A stretch of DNA of 64,000 nucleotides from contig JACDQD010000006.1 in assembly GCA_019843655.1 (NCBI GenBank), positions 27,050,246-27,114,245 on the forward strand, read 5' to 3'. Positions 1 through 13,969 of this stretch are shown one piece after another (positions within the stretch are counted from its first letter, which is position 1; every line of letters starts with the position of its first letter). Both the position numbers and the translations under genes were made by a program. Below the pieces are notes generated by a model. It was given only the letters and a program-made list of their open reading frames with translations. It searched no databases and had not been told where the DNA came from. Source of the stretch: Lethocerus indicus (Eukaryota > Arthropoda > Insecta > Hemiptera > Belostomatidae).

Positions 1-3000
1 CCCGGTACCAATATCGGTATATATCGGTCGGTTTCAATTGAATTTCAATTTTTCTTATTCTTTTCTCTGGCCAACGTAGTATTTTCTTCCAGGCTGTGTG
101 GACGGACCGGAACGCGGGGTCTGACCTTTCGGCCGAGGTGTCCCACAATAAACGGTCCTGACTCTATAAGCATCAATAAGTAATTATAAATAGAAGGATA
201 CGCTGTAATAGTAATCAATTGAAGTTCTTCTGGTTATGTAAACTCAATTTCACCATATGTTATACCCATATCTGTATGCAGTCTTAATATTTCGAGGGAA
301 GCAGACGAGGAATATCATAAATAAGGAATTTGAAGTACTAGTGTTATATTTAACGGCTGGGCACGTTGTAATGTATAGAACATCAATATTTTTTGTGTTT
401 TTGACCTGCATAGCTGGCTTTCTCTTAGGCTTGACAGTTATCGACCAGTAGATAAGAGGAATCCTGTTGTAGTTGCAAGTGGAGCTACCGGAATTTTGTA
501 TTAGTTTAGTATTTCTTTCAGCCAAATCGACTAATAGTGTCCAGTTTTGTATATACTGCCCTTTGCAGTAAACGCTGTAATTTTATATCATGTTGGACGA
601 TTTGAAGACTGAAAATAGACCGGCAGTATGTCCACTATAGTGTTGATAAAGGCTCGATAAGTTTTAATAAAAAAAAAAAAAGGGGAATTAAATATTCGAA
701 GTACGAGTCAATTACAAGTTACAAGAGGAACTCATTAACCGCAGTCAGTGTTTGGCCCGGGGCGAAGTCATAAACGGACAACATCCGTTACAACTTCAGG
801 GAACTTTGAGCTTCTCCCTTTAAGGGAGTTTGGACTTAAGGATGCGATGTTGATCTACGGTGCCCGTTAAGCACTAAATATTCCGGGCCGGCTTCTCATT
901 CTTCGGGGCGGTGAACGTCTGAGGTTTACCGGGGTTGGTGGAGGGTGATGGGGGGGGAGGATTTGTTGGAGTTGAATTCGGCATATTAAGCACGGGGCCC
1001 CCACTGAGCGCACTCTCTCGAATACTTAATCGCTTCACACTTTTATTTTTTCCACTTCTCTTCCTCCCCACCATCCCCGTTATCGCATTCCTTTCCACCT
1101 GTCTTCCTTTTTTCCTCCCGTCGGTCCCGGCCCTCCCATCCTTTTTTTCCACACTTTTATTTCATTTTTGTCTACGTCCACTCCACAGTCAGGGCCCTTA
1201 CCAAATGCGACTCTACCGTCTTAGTGAAGCCTTATAAGAGAAAAAAGCGTTCCACGACTGGAGAGATTCCCCTGTTGGGACCAGTCGAGAGCGTTTTGAA
1301 ATCCATTCCACAACACGGAATATTTTCCTTTCACTTCGTGCGCCTGAAATCTTGAGAAGTATACAAACGCGGAGTTCTTCCTCCAGCCGTCGATTAAGGT
1401 AATAAAATCGTGATTGAGACGAGATCGATTTATGATTCGGTCGGTAGAAAATTTTTTATTTTAAACCGCGCGTTTTACGAACCAGACCGTACATGCAGGT
1501 CGTAAGGACCTTGTTCCGAAACGATAACGGTTGCGATACCTCCCCGAACTATCACCGCCGTTTTACTATGTTATTTTCTTGTGTATTTATTCCTTCTGGC
1601 GCAGTTTTGCACGCCTGAACTAGTCGACGCTATATAAGAAGATGCCGACAAGAAGTTACCAGTGGAAGTTATAACATTCCTGACTTTCGCCCGACTGTTT
1701 TTTCGAACGCTTCGAAAGTACACTCGTTTCATCATCCTCTATTTATTATTGCGCGTCGGTCCGACGGTTACGTCCCGTATCCTGCCGGGATGGAACTACA
1801 GGGAACCTACCTGCGACGGGTTATATGTATTGGAATATATATATTATTTTCATGGAAAAAATATCGATTCAATATTCTAAAGGAGCAAAGTGTTCCTGAG
1901 GGCTTACTTTATCGAGGATTCACCGTTTCTCTTTGTTTCGTCCAAAATTATTTTCTCGTTACTCGGTTAAACTGTCAGAGATTCTCACGGCAACAAATCC
2001 GATTCGATATTTCATTCTTTCACAACAGTTGTATTTTGTATTAAGCCCAATTTCTGGAGTCGCCCAATCCGAGATTGATACGCCGGGTTCCGATATTATA
2101 CCGTTTCGCAGTGTAAAATAAGGCCGGGAAATCGGTGACAAATCCTCGCTTTTCCCGTACAAACAATACCGTCAGCGTTGGGCAACTTCCGCAGCATATC
2201 ATTGTTCCCTCCAGATGGGAGAGATTGAAATCCTCCACGGGATTCTCTCTCTCTCTCTCTCCACTCTGACACGTTTCTGCAATACCGGCTTCGAATAACG
2301 GTGAAATCAAACGGCGCCGATCCTCCTCCGCTTAGGAATAGCGAGAAAGTGCATAATATTAAAACGATATATGATGATTTCGTACCGATTATTTCGAACC
2401 GACTTGAGCATACTATTATTAGCACTATTAGTAAGTGCTCTCCTGAATTGGGGTCGCATATCCAGTGCTCGTCCGTAATGAAGCCTAAATCTCTTCAACT
2501 ATAATCATCGCTAACTGACTTCCGGTAACATCGTGCAACGCCCGTGTGTGTCTGTAGACCGTCCGAGTGGGCTCCACGGGAAAAAAAGGGTTTATTGCCC
2601 TTTCCTCCCGACGTTTCGTAACTGTCACCGGTCCCGTCGTCAGGGTCCCTAGCGAAGGTTAGATCAAATTGTAGGCGTCGTTAATTCACCGTGAACCATT
2701 CCGACGGGCCCCGCAAACACAGCTCCTCCAACCGAGGTTCTTCCCACCGCTTTACGCGATCCTAATGCAAGTTGGTTAGTGATAATTCGGGTTCTGATCG
2801 TGGGAACATTCTTCTTTAACTTCAGAAAAACGGTTGAAATTCAACCGGCGATGTCAGTTTCATAGAACGAAGACGGGATAATTCCATACTTAATTTCTTG
2901 TTAAAGGTGATTCTGAGCTTCCGGTCAATGTTAGTTTCCGGCCGTATTTCTTAATTTAGATTTACGCAGAGTCGTTCTGAATGCTCGTGAAGGTACTTGT

Positions 3001-4843
3001 GATCGATTACGTCTGTACAATTAGACGCCGCGAAAGTGTGTGTGTGTGTGTAATCAAAACTTTTATTTATTCTTTTCTTCGACAATTTCTTTTTTTTTAC
3101 CACGGTGATTTATTGCCTAATAATTAATGATTCGTCGTGTTGTTCTGACGTGCCTCGTCCTTCACAACAACAACAACAACACAAATTACGCCCGATCGTT
3201 TCGTGAGATGGGCGCGCTTGTCTCTGTTTTCTTTGTACAAAATCCGATATTTCTTATCGGACTTATCGCTCTTTCAGGGACTATCACTATCATTCGTGTA
3301 TCACCATTCGTCGCGAACAAGTGTCGAATCGTATTTTCGCGGAAAATTAATTTCGGAATAAAATCGGCCGGTTTTCATGGCAAATCGCTAACAACTGCAT
3401 CGTAAATTGTTCTGCGAATGCTGATCTCAAATGAAGTATTTAGTCAATTCCCTCGGCTGGGTGGCATATCTGAATGTTTCGTTTTCAATTTTTGAACCTT
3501 CTGAACTAATTGATTCCCGTTTCTTGCCAACGGCTTTTCTTCTGCGGATAGCGTCTCGGGTTCGAATTAACGAGCGTTCCGATTCCTACTGGCGTCGCAG
3601 GGTCCCTCGGGAGGAGCGCGTTATTCCCATTCTTCCCATTCCCCGGAGGTGAGCATTGAGAGATCCTGTCACTAGGACGAGGATCATGCTCGGGGTAGGA
3701 CGTCTGAAAAGAGGCCCAGATATCTTCAGATTGTAGGTCTACGGCAGGTTGGACGGCTAGGCCTATGCTTAGTAGCGTAAATATAGAACTTCTTTGCCGG
3801 ACAAAACCGATGGACGTCGGCCTGTTAGGCGTTCAATAATTAGAAGCCCGATTCTGTATTCAGCCTTCCGAGGTTAGCGGCGGTTCTCCTTGCCCGAAAA
3901 GGAACTCGTTTTCACCTTCCCCGCACTGCATTTCCGTTAGCGGGAACCTGCGCAGAATCATGGCGGGGCGGATACGACCGTCCGACATTTTGGTTCGCCG
4001 ATCCGTCGTTCATTGGATAATTCCGTCCGCTATTTCCTATTCGAATAACAAGCATAATTCAACAGTATCAGTACCGAATAAATTCCTTGAAATCCTCGTT
4101 ATCTCAAAAAATTAACGTCCAGTGGTAACTCCCACCACGTTATCAGGAAGGGGGGGGGAGTTGTAAATTCTCAAAATCACTTACCGATTCTGCAAATATT
4201 TTTCTAGCGAACGGAGGGAGTTCGTTTTACTTTTCAAATTGACGTCGGTACGTCGGAAAAGAAAAAAGGTGGTTGGAGGGTTGAGAAAGTCCTCAACACA
4301 GCTCAGTTTAGACGAGTTATCCTCTAAAATAAATAGAAATTCCGCCAAATCTTTCCAGAAAGTTCATCGCTCTCTGGAATGGCGCAGCAAGAGATGTGTA
4401 AGAAAACTGTGCCGAGTAACCCACTTTTAAATTGGAGAAATGTGTTTTTTTTTTAGGATACATTCGATAGTGGACATAATCGTCGGTAAACAGTGTTGGT
4501 AATTGCAGGATACACAGGTTTTTCTCTTCCTCGAAGTCTTCGCCAGTTAAAATTGTAGGGTCCTAGTCGGTATATTTCCGGGACAATGACCTCGGGGATG
4601 CCGGGAATGTTTCGGATTTCGACAACTCGTTTGGGACTCGCCCCCATTCTTCTCCCCCTTGCCACACCCGTTGAATTGAATGATACGTCGATGTTAATCG
4701 GTCGTAAAACCGGGGCAAGGCTTGCGGGTTTTATTAACCCCCCGGCCTCGAATTAAATGGAAGCGCGGAGTTACAGTTTTCAGCGTGTCCGTCTACCGCT
4801 ACTGAAGGCGGGATGGTATGGTCAAGTTGGGTCGGGATATTGT

Positions 4844-4879
<36 letters not shown>

Positions 4880-5150
4880 TTCAGGGCCGCATTGTGGCCG
4901 CCATCAGCTGCCCCCTCAACCTTGACCACACAGAACATTCTTTTGACACGTTGAATCACCTCCAATTTCACCTCGGCCTAAACCCTTAATTCCAAATATT
5001 TTTTTTAGATAATATTACAACTTCGTATTATCAATTGAATACACAATTGATACGTGTATAAGCGCCGATGATGGCGCTTTTCGACACGATTCAACTACCG
5101 TCCGAGGTGATCTCTGGGCCGGTGGCGTTTAAGCCGTCGCGGTGGGGATA
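1..5150. other. no gene recognised
   Basis: I see no convincing coding exon here. Open frames are short and carry no recognisable domain. Simple repeats include a CT run at about 2,244-2,261, a GT run near 3,037, CAA repeats near 3,168 and a GA run at 4,849-4,874. Probably intergenic or deep intronic DNA. Confidence 0.6.
4849..4874. repeat. (GA)n microsatellite
   Basis: About 13 uninterrupted GA units. Confidence 0.9.
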
Positions 5151-5189
5151 ACGGATGGGCAAGAGAGGAAAGGGACTGAACGAGTGGAT

Positions 5190-5529
5190 TAGTGGATGAG
5201 GAGAAAGGCGGGAGTGGAACTTCAGGAACCGGGATTTTGTCGGTACGTTGAGGTCGTGGTGGATTGTGTGGTTAGAAACATACCGGGGGGAGCATTAAGG
5301 ATGGTGCGAAGGACTGAAATCTCTGGATGTGAGCGATGTCGGATGTCACGGTGGAACCCCATAGCCCTATACCGTATGTCCGTGTCGGTTTGAGTATCGC
5401 TTTGTATATCAGTTTGTTACTTAAGGTCAATTTCGACAATTTTCTGTTTAAGTCGACTCTTTTGAGTCGGGTAAGTCGTTTGTCCGGGTGGATCGAATGG
5501 TATGTTTCTAAAATGTTAACCCGGTCCAT
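5190..5529 (-). pseudogene. non-LTR retrotransposon reverse transcriptase fragment
   Basis: The minus-strand translation (5,529 down to about 5,290) carries the signature of the C-terminal end of a Jockey-type reverse transcriptase: LSNKLIYKAILKPTRTYGIGLWG followed by DIAHIQRFQS (first motif quoted in two overlapping parts: LSNKLIYKAILKP, then KPTRTYGIGLWG). Full elements continue with a 'PWYVSN..IH.DL.IPT' block. Here RYVSNHTIHHDLNVPT is present but in a different frame, reached by a shift in the poly-G/C tract near 5,283-5,288. The fragment is therefore 5' truncated and frameshifted, a dead remnant. The family is recognised from motif memory only; the exact clade is not certain. Confidence 0.75.
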
Positions 5530-5539
5530 TGAACCAAAT

Positions 5540-7130
5540 TAACGGGAGGTAATATTCATTAACATACTAATAATTCAGTTTTGTCATTCTACACCAGGGC
5601 TCATTCATTATTATTTCCACGTTTCATATATTTTTATTATACCAAAAATTTCACACCGAAATCTTTTTTATATGTATGAAATCGATTTTAAAACTAGTAT
5701 TTATAACCATTAAAAAAGATTATGGTAAAATCTCATTTACGTCGTTATTATCGTCGCACTGAGTATCGGAAAATTATTTCGTCGTGTCCTCCTTTTTGCC
5801 GAACGCCGATTTAATTATCGGCCTATTGAAAACGCTAAGCTTCGTATTCAAATAAGCCGTTGTAAAACTCCGAATTATAATTTCAATTTGGAAGTCGATA
5901 CGCAATCAATATACCCTGAACCACTCCGACGGACGAAAGATAAGAGAAAGTGCGGGCGCGTGGGCGGTTGTTTTCGTTGAAAATCTCATTAACATTCATC
6001 ATTTCGTTACTCGATTTGCATTTTTAATCTGTGACGTATTCGGGGTTGACATTATAACATTATTGAAGATATAAAGGGCAGGCTTTGCGGCCCTAATTTT
6101 CGAGATAATGGCAAAGGTCCACGCCCTTTTCTCCCCTTCTGCAGTCTCCGCAAACGAGATCCTGCGCATGGCGTATACCTATCGATCCCCCACTGTCCCC
6201 TTAAACGCTGTCGTCCCGAATATATCCAATATGTATTTATACCCCGGACCCCGTTTTCAAATATATATATATCGGGTTAGGAAACATTAAGTGGAATTAT
6301 TCGACATAACGGTTAAATACATTTAGAAGTCTCAAATCAAATCAACATGGCGCTAAAGTGCGGGCATATCTTTCACTTATAGCCCAAGGAACAATATTGA
6401 ATTATGCACTAAAGTTGTGGCGCTGTTAAAGTTGTATAAGAGTCCGATGCGATTATTCAGGTTGACCTCCGAGTTGGTTTTCCTCTGCCGAGGCGCCACA
6501 AGTGTCTTGAACGTTTTCCCCAACTTGATTACGCAAAAGCACTGAATATTGGCGTATGATTTACGATACAATCATCGTTCGATCACGTCTGAATTTTTTC
6601 TCACCTTTAAGTTACTTTCGCAAAACCGTTCGTCAGTTCGATGTGCATCCCAAACTGTCGGTGAAAGCGACGTAATCACAATAATGATATACCGTCACCT
6701 TTTTCCGAATAACGAATGACTTAATTGAACTTTATGGGATTTGAATTCGCCCTCTGAAACTTTCGGAACTTCGGGGTTGTGCAAATGCGTATTTCGCAAT
6801 GCAGTTCGCTGTCTCGCATTTATCTCACGGGATTTCGCTTAAGTGAAATCTAATAACTGCGTGTCGGTGGCCGGGGGCGGGGTGGGGTTTTCAAGTTCAA
6901 TTAGAGCACTTATCCGTGTCGTAACAATTTGCAACTCGTCTATTTGTAGATCGGGTCTTATTTTTTTTTTTATTTTCACACGTCTGTTGCGAAAATGGCC
7001 AATTAGTTTCGTCCCGGATGTCTGTCCGGATTTCTTTCCGTATTGCATGGGGCGGTTGAAAATTTCAAATACGGAGACGTAAATACAATGGATTTGGCGT
7101 TCAGAATAATAAGCTTGGCGATAATTGGAT
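5540..7130. other. no gene recognised
   Basis: AT-rich sequence with short, unremarkable open frames. Nothing identifiable on either strand. Confidence 0.55.
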
Positions 7131-7134
7131 ACTT

Positions 7135-7265
7135 CAGGACCAACTTTATTGATTCACTATAAAATTCGTTATCGGATATTTGTACAAATTCAAGAGGAAT
7201 AACACCAGTCGGAGGTCCAACTTCAGCGCTTGTTAGAGAAGTCCAGCCTACAATAAGATTTTCTA
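7135..7265 (-). pseudogene. possible piggyBac-like transposase N-terminal remnant
   Basis: The minus-strand frame reads SAEVGPPTGVIPLEFVQIS followed by an acidic/aromatic stretch. This resembles the piggyBac transposase N-terminal region, where a G-P-P-x-G-V...TPLxFFxLFFxDE pattern precedes ...TNxYA. A second sequence with the same VGPPxGV..PLE core lies at 13,656-13,964 on the same strand. No terminal repeats were seen next to it. This is pattern resemblance only; a chance match is possible. Confidence 0.35.
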
Positions 7266-7299
7266 CAATACTTGTATTATTCGTTAGTTAGGCAGGTGC

Positions 7300-10200
7300 G
7301 GAAGCCCCATTAATATACACACTCAATTTGTATCGTGATAGGTTTAAGAGCGCGCAGGGGGCCCCCTATTCCTCGGACCATCCTTTGAGGTGGTATAATT
7401 AATTTTTTTCCCCGCCCCGACCTAGGCCCCGTTACCTGTGTATTTTTTGTGCCCGCCTTAAGCCCGGACGGTGTCCAGGTGTGTCGTCAGCGGCGGACAA
7501 CGGGACCGGTGCGTTGGGCTGGGTTTTGAAAATAGAGACAGAAAAAAACACCCTCCGGAAGGTCCATTCTCCTGAGGACCCAATTTTTAACTTTATCTTC
7601 CTTACATAATAGAACGTGATTTTCTGGCATCTCCTGGCCTCGGCTCAAAAGAAGATGCCTATCTTGGGGTTCGGAATATCATTACCCCTACAGCGTACCC
7701 AGTAGCAGTTGGGACGATATACCTCACCGATTTACTGACTAAGTGCTACTGAACACTGGGGAAAGCTGAACGGATAGGGACCTGATCGGTGAATGGCAAG
7801 AAATTATCGTTTGAAAAGTAATAATTTTGCATTCGTTTCTTTTACTGTGGATTTTTGGAGAACACTCAAGCGATATTCCAGTAGGAATATTTATTCCCTT
7901 CCCATTATATATTGGTTACTTGGGACAACTGCTTTATTTGTGTTTTATCTTATTTAACAATGATCAATTGTTTAAAGCTATAAAATGTGATACTCGTATG
8001 ACTATTGTCAGTGGTGGCGTCCGAAGGAAGATCGATTGCTGTTGCCGTACGCGCTCCGAAGGGCACGTACCTGAAGAGCAAGAAGTCCACCCGTTGAATG
8101 CGTAACTAGGCATTTTTTTTTTAAACGACCGATTGAAACGACATAAACAGGAACCGGAACAGCGACACTTCTCGTTCCTGGCTCGTCTAAATTGGTCGAA
8201 TCGCCTATTGAATATGTAAGGACTTAGACGCGCGCGTCCACGCTCATCCCTCTACATCCGACTTAACTATCACGCGTATTTTCTCCAGCTTTGAACTTCT
8301 CAAATATGAAACCTATTAACGAAACGTGGATATAATTTTCCGTGTTGTGGCCATCGTCAGTACCAAGGTATACCGAGCATTAAGTCTGTTGAGACATATT
8401 CTCTCTACTGTTACTAAACACAAAAAATTAATGGAAATGTTCACGTTTTACAAACGTCGATTCATGTTATATCGAGAAATACTTAACCGGAGCCCATAAG
8501 CGAGACAAAGATTGTTCAGAGACTGTGCCCCAAGTGGTCCAGAAATTTCTGCTCCTGAGGCTGCGTGGAATCGGTCGGTGAAAAGCGAAGCGGGCTTTCC
8601 TGCGGGACGGGACGTGCAGGCCATACTTCGGGATTGGTTCCACTTTCGGGACGCCATTCATCCTATTCACGGCGCGCGTTCGGTACCGGTCGGGGACGCC
8701 GAGACGGACTTGTCACGTTGCCTTGAGATGCACCCGCCGGTACGCGGGTACACCGCTCTGTGTCTATGGCGTCGGCCAAATTATCACGGGTAGAATTCGC
8801 TCCACACAATGTCAAAGCCGAAGAGACTCCGCTTTATTCGACTTTTGTGCTCTGCGTCGCAATTATTTTGAAAGGTCTCCTCTCGCTCTAGAGTCTCAGA
8901 AGCACAAGTAGAAAGGACTCGATTCGTTACCACCTATCCTATGTACATATGCGGACCCTGATGTTGGGACCTCCAATCCTTCCGAAACGTTGAGCTCAAC
9001 TCCGGTCAGGTAGAATTAACCTTTCCACTGGAACTCTCAGGTGTTCCTTCGAAACCAGTAATAATTTCGGTTCAACATCTGCTGCCCGAGGTTCTCAGCA
9101 CACTGCTACAGGACCGTACCCGAAGTTAGACACCAATAAGAGCCCAAGTAATAAACCAATTTCATGTTGAAGGGCGTTTGAACTGTCTGAATAATTTGTA
9201 CGGGCTATTGTCGGTACAAAAAGCGAGAGGAAGGCTAAATATCCCACAGGATCGTATTACAGGCCATTGTCTTTAGTCCCAGTAGCTCATAATGGAGCCC
9301 CTATACAGTCCTCCATATAGTTTCATACTTCACAGTTTTTGACGGCACTCTTGGACTTCGAAAAACCATCATAGTGATCCCTAGAAGAATTCTCCCATTA
9401 AACGACTTTCTCCGTCATAAAGCGCCTTCTACTTAACTTACTCAAGTCAAGGCAAATATTATATATTTTTTTATTTCTTATATTCGTACATCATTTTTTT
9501 ATTGGTACCATAGTACGGCTCATCAAATTTATAAATATTTTAAATCTATTTGAGCTACTACAATACACTGGTGGGAACCAAGATTTTGTTCGGCCAATCT
9601 TTGGTTATATTCTGAACGCTCCTGGAGCATTGGGTTCGGAATACGGAATGTGTATTTTCGTAGGGCCCGAGCTCGGCGCGGGACTCCGCCGAAGGAAAAC
9701 TGGTTTCCGACCTTGGCTCTCGTGAAATATTGATGCAAGCGGAGAATTTTAAACTGAAGGCATACATTAAACACGTGACCCGAGGATATATTATACGTGT
9801 ATATACGGGGGCAAGTCTCTTATACACTCGGCTGTAAAACGGAAAATACAGCGTGTCCCGAAGTTAAAGTATAGGAGATGGGAAAAATTTGGACAACATT
9901 TCCGTAGAAGAATTTCCTCAATTTTTCTCGGTTTTGGAGAACTTCGGAGAAAAAGAAATTGCAACAAATTAAGCTTCCGATAGGGCAGGGATGTAAACAT
10001 GTAAATGAACTAAAGTGAATCTGCCTTTCCCCCATGAATTTGTCATTCATCAGAAGGGTGAATTATGTGATTCGGCTGCGTACATATTCTAGTGCTGATA
10101 TGATTTTCCATCTGGATTTCTCTTACAGTAATATACCGTTTATTGAATTTCACTAGTGTTGTCAACGAGATGTTGCGAAAACTAGAAAATCCGCAAACAC

Positions 10201-12224
10201 AATTTTTTTCTGTTGGGATATTTTTTTATACCTTAAATGAGAGTGCTTAGAAGCGGTTTCATTCGGAGTTATCGCAATTATTCAGTATTAATTCTTGTTT
10301 GAGTGGGCGAAAATTATCTGAAACAGCTCCGTCCGTCTGTAAGGACACAAATTTGAGATTAGATTTGCCCGATTCTAATTGTATATATAGAGTTGCAGTA
10401 AATTTAGATTACCGAATTATTTCCGCCTATCTCCTCCGGTCGTCTTATCTGTTGTCTTCGGTGTTCGGCCGACTTATGTAGGTCGTTCTGACAACTATTG
10501 TTGTATACGACTGTATTTTTTTGACCATAATTTCTTCCATACACGAATATAGTTCGACGTGTAAATAAGAGGAATTTTCCTGTTACTCTCAAAGATGTCA
10601 GTAATTGCTTAGAAACGCAGAGCTATATGAATAGCAGCGAGTTATCAATCCAATATGAGTCTTGCAATTGATTCAGATAGACATATAATGGGAGGAAATG
10701 ATTAGGCTCCGATGAGACCGGGTTGTAATAATGGCCCCGGATGAAATAGACAAAAAAGGCTTTCACGTCTCGGTTATAATGCCAGCTATAACCCGGCCCA
10801 GAGACGGGAGTTTATAGCTTATAGAGCTCCCCATTTCCTCAGACTGATGAACTCCCCTTTGCCAACTGTCGGCAGAGAAATGCCCCGTCCCATCTGTTTA
10901 CAACCAGCTTTCATATCTCCGGCATCTGTAGAATGTATTAATATGAATTATTACGTTTAAGTTGTTATATGCCTCCTTCAGTAAAAGAATGGATTTTTTT
11001 TTCATAAAGACGAAGTCTCAAAATAATAATTTGTAATTGACAGTAATAGATACATAAGTAACTTCAGCAGGTTGATAGTTGTATCAACTTTCTAGCGGAC
11101 TTTCTAGGCCGTCTGTTATTCTCTACAAATTGATAATTTCATATGGAAATGGGTCAGCACTGTTGACGAGTTCCGTCATCAACTTCATAACGCGGCTAAT
11201 AGAATTTGTACGCCTTCTCTTGTGTCTTGACGGAGAAGTTTGGTCTTCAAATTCTTCAAAATTTCCCCCGGGGCACGTTTCGAATAGCACCGGGTAACTT
11301 CTTTATCGGGTGAAGCAAACGGCGAAATAACATTTTACAATTGCGCCCACAACTATAAACGATCGTAAAATAAATGAAAAGAAAAAAAATAACGAACTCA
11401 ATGCCATTTAATGTCACTCTGAGGTGCATGGCCTCGATTCCCAACTGTGGCGCCATTTTCTCTGTCGTCCATCGAGTATAACAGAAGTAGGTTGAGAGAA
11501 TCTAATGTTAGAAATGTTTTTACAAAAAGTAAAGTTTAAATCACCCATTTTTTAATTACTATATCCTTCGATACTGCAAGAATTAGCATTGCAGTATATC
11601 CAGGTACATTTTGAGTAAGGTTTCAGGAATTTTTTTTTGTATTCATTTCCAATGCTTATTAAATTTGATTATGCGGTATATCTCAAGAATATTTTAACTG
11701 GACAAGGGATTCCTTTATTGAATTATCTGGAAGGATAGCTGGAACCTATTCCTCCTGGAACAATTTCCACCGAGAAATGGGTCAACTACGTCTACGTCTT
11801 CCGTCGACTCCATAACGCCGCCGTTTTAACGCGTCCCGAGGGCCGCTTTCCTCTAGCTCTTGTGTCCCACTAAACAGGTTCTGGTCACCGGTCCGTGTCA
11901 TTTCCCGCGACAGTTTCCTCCCCGAAGTTACCGAAACACAATATCATGCTCGGATGCCTCCTGTATATTTCTCGCCGCCGTCATTGAAACCGGCGGCATA
12001 TCATCACCCGGAAACGTCCACCGTATTCCGACGGCCTTCTGACAATCGTTTTAAACTCGTTCCTTTAAACTGTAAAATGCCGATGATAAGCGCGATTTAA
12101 TTACACGGCGTTGCACTCGTCCGCGGCAACTTCCCGGTGCGCGCAGTAAAGAGAAGTAAGATAATGTGGGAAATATTCAAACCTCATAAATCAATAGATT
12201 TTTTTATTATTATTTTACCACGAA
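7300..12224. other. no gene recognised
   Basis: No exon or element end that I can defend. Open frames such as those at 8,512-8,793 and 9,529-9,827 show no domain, no coherent splice structure and no sequence bias expected of coding DNA. Confidence 0.5.
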
Positions 12225-12266
12225 CCTACGGTATTCCAACCCCTCGCAGACCACAAAACAGGTATA
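12225..12266 (-). mobile_element. fold-back element, end fragment (copy 1)
   Basis: This is the reverse complement of the dispersed element's outer end: CTACGGTATTCCAACCCC then CTCGCAGACCACAAAACAGG. Only the terminal ~40 bases are kept, so it is a solo, truncated copy. Confidence 0.75.
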
Positions 12267-12269
12267 TTA

Positions 12270-13284
12270 AACTATTATTTTACAGTTTTTTCGATTATTA
12301 TGGCGTTGAAAATATTTTTTTTAGCTATTCTGTGATGAAGAAGAATCGATGTGTGAGCAGGGGCGTTATCACGGCGGAAGAGCCAATTTATGTTCTTCAC
12401 ACAAATCCGGGCGTTTGTACAAACATTAGGCTACAAAGAAACCGTAGATTGAATATACTTATTTCGCGGAAATCTAAAATTCGCGATACTTTTTGAACAG
12501 ACCTCGTATATTAAGATTCCCGCTTAAATAGGATTTACTATTGTTATAAAACTTCGAAAACTGTATGTTTTCTGTCTGATCTTAAGTTGTATCTGTTAAA
12601 ATACGTTTATAACGGCTCACTAGGTATTGGAGAAAATATTTGAAATTCCAATTTCAGTTTTTTACAATCTTCGAGCAAAGATAATAAACTTATTTTGAAT
12701 GTTTTCTCCCCCATCCAAACAGTATTTGCCCAAAAGTATCAAAAAACTAGTATAAATGATATTTTTTGTTACCAAAACGACTGGTAGTTGTATGGCAACG
12801 CAGTGTTGTTATACCAGCCAAGGTGTGGATAATAAATACCGCGGAATCGGTCGGCCGTGTCGGAATCGTCCCGGATTTTTACCGAACCGTACCGGCGTGC
12901 ATAATGGGGCGCGCTTTATTCATTGAATGAAATTGATTTCGAGCTCAGTCTAATATTTATGTTTTAGTTGAGTACAGGATTCAAGTGTATTCCCCGATCG
13001 TCGTCGTTAAGATGTTCGACTCTATCACCGAAAATAGTTTGGCTGGTCCCGTTTTCATTCTCAGAATGACTGAATATCTGCCAATCGGGGGAGATACATT
13101 TTAGACTCTAAAAAAGAATTTCTTCAATCTCCCTTTGTCCTTTGGTTTCGAGATTATTTCGGCGATTATTATTGAGGTCGATCTGATCCTCTTCGCCGGC
13201 CGGCCGATGGCGCAATCTGGCAGCCGCTTTGTGAACCTCAAAATTGGTTCTCGTCCTCTGTTCCTTGTCCAACTCAAGAGAGTT
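12270..13284. other. no gene recognised
   Basis: Non-coding, nothing identified between two copies of the fold-back element. Confidence 0.5.
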
Positions 13285-13488
13285 ATACCGTAGGTTTGCG
13301 GCGTTTCTGTGTCTCCTCTCGCCGATTTGGCCTTTCGCTAGACCGGTTTCGGCCGCTCGCCATCTTCAGTAGCGGTGTCAGTAACTGTGGATGTTTTCTG
13401 GGCATCCTCACTGCACCGAAACCGGTCTAGCGAAAGACCAAACCGGCGAGAGGAAACGAGAAAACCTCGCAGGCCACAAAACGGGTAC
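13285..13488. mobile_element. fold-back (long inverted repeat) element, copy 2, both arms
   Basis: About 200 bases. The left arm at 13,321-13,352 and right arm at 13,416-13,447 are inverted copies that match at 30 of 32 positions; their core reads CGCTAGACCGGTTTCGG. The spacer holds GCATCCTCACTGC, which recurs in other copies. The outer end has the family end sequence (CCTCGCAGGCCACAAAACGG on the right). It has no coding capacity and is a non-autonomous, MITE-like hairpin element. Confidence 0.85.
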
Positions 13489-13655
13489 GTCAAGAGTTAA
13501 TCCTCTTTGAGGCAACTTTGCCCCACGACTGTGCACCGTATATGTCAGAAATAATAACGTCTAATATTGGCGTCCGGCCAATTAGGCGCGGACCACAAAC
13601 AGCAGAGTTTTTTGAGACTAGCATGTTTCCAACATGTAATTTTTAACAACTCCAG

Positions 13656-13964
13656 TCATATACAGTATACCTTGTTATGTGGTTTCCTTTCCATCATCGA
13701 TATGTTTAGACGTGTTGTAATGTGGTCCATATAATCAAAGTGGTACAACTCTAGAGGAGTGTCAACACCCATTGGTGGTCCAACAGAAGAAGGTGTTTTG
13801 TAGTTATAATTTGGCATAATGAAATTTTTCCTCCTTACATCCTCGTAATTTGGTAATTTCCAAGCTCTCTTATTCATAACTACTGTGCAGCTAGTGGTTA
13901 CAATACATATAAAATAACAATCTTTTATATATGTGATCTTCGGATTGTAATATCTGGCGCTCAT
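13656..13964 (-). pseudogene. possible piggyBac-like transposase N-terminal remnant
   Basis: A 102-residue minus-strand frame. Its middle reads SSVGPPMGVDTPLELYHF, then DYMDHITTRLNIS, which fits the piggyBac N-terminal consensus (GPP-GV-TPL-FF-LFFxDE-ID-I---TN-Y). The frame stops shortly after, where the catalytic core should begin, so any transposase is truncated. It shares its VGPPxGV..PLE core with the remnant near 7.2 kb. Alternatively it is an unrelated chance frame. Confidence 0.4.
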
Positions 13965-13969
13965 CCAGG

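Noticed and set aside
12137..12496. 119-codon + frame
   Set aside because: Runs through a fragment of the fold-back element; no protein signature.
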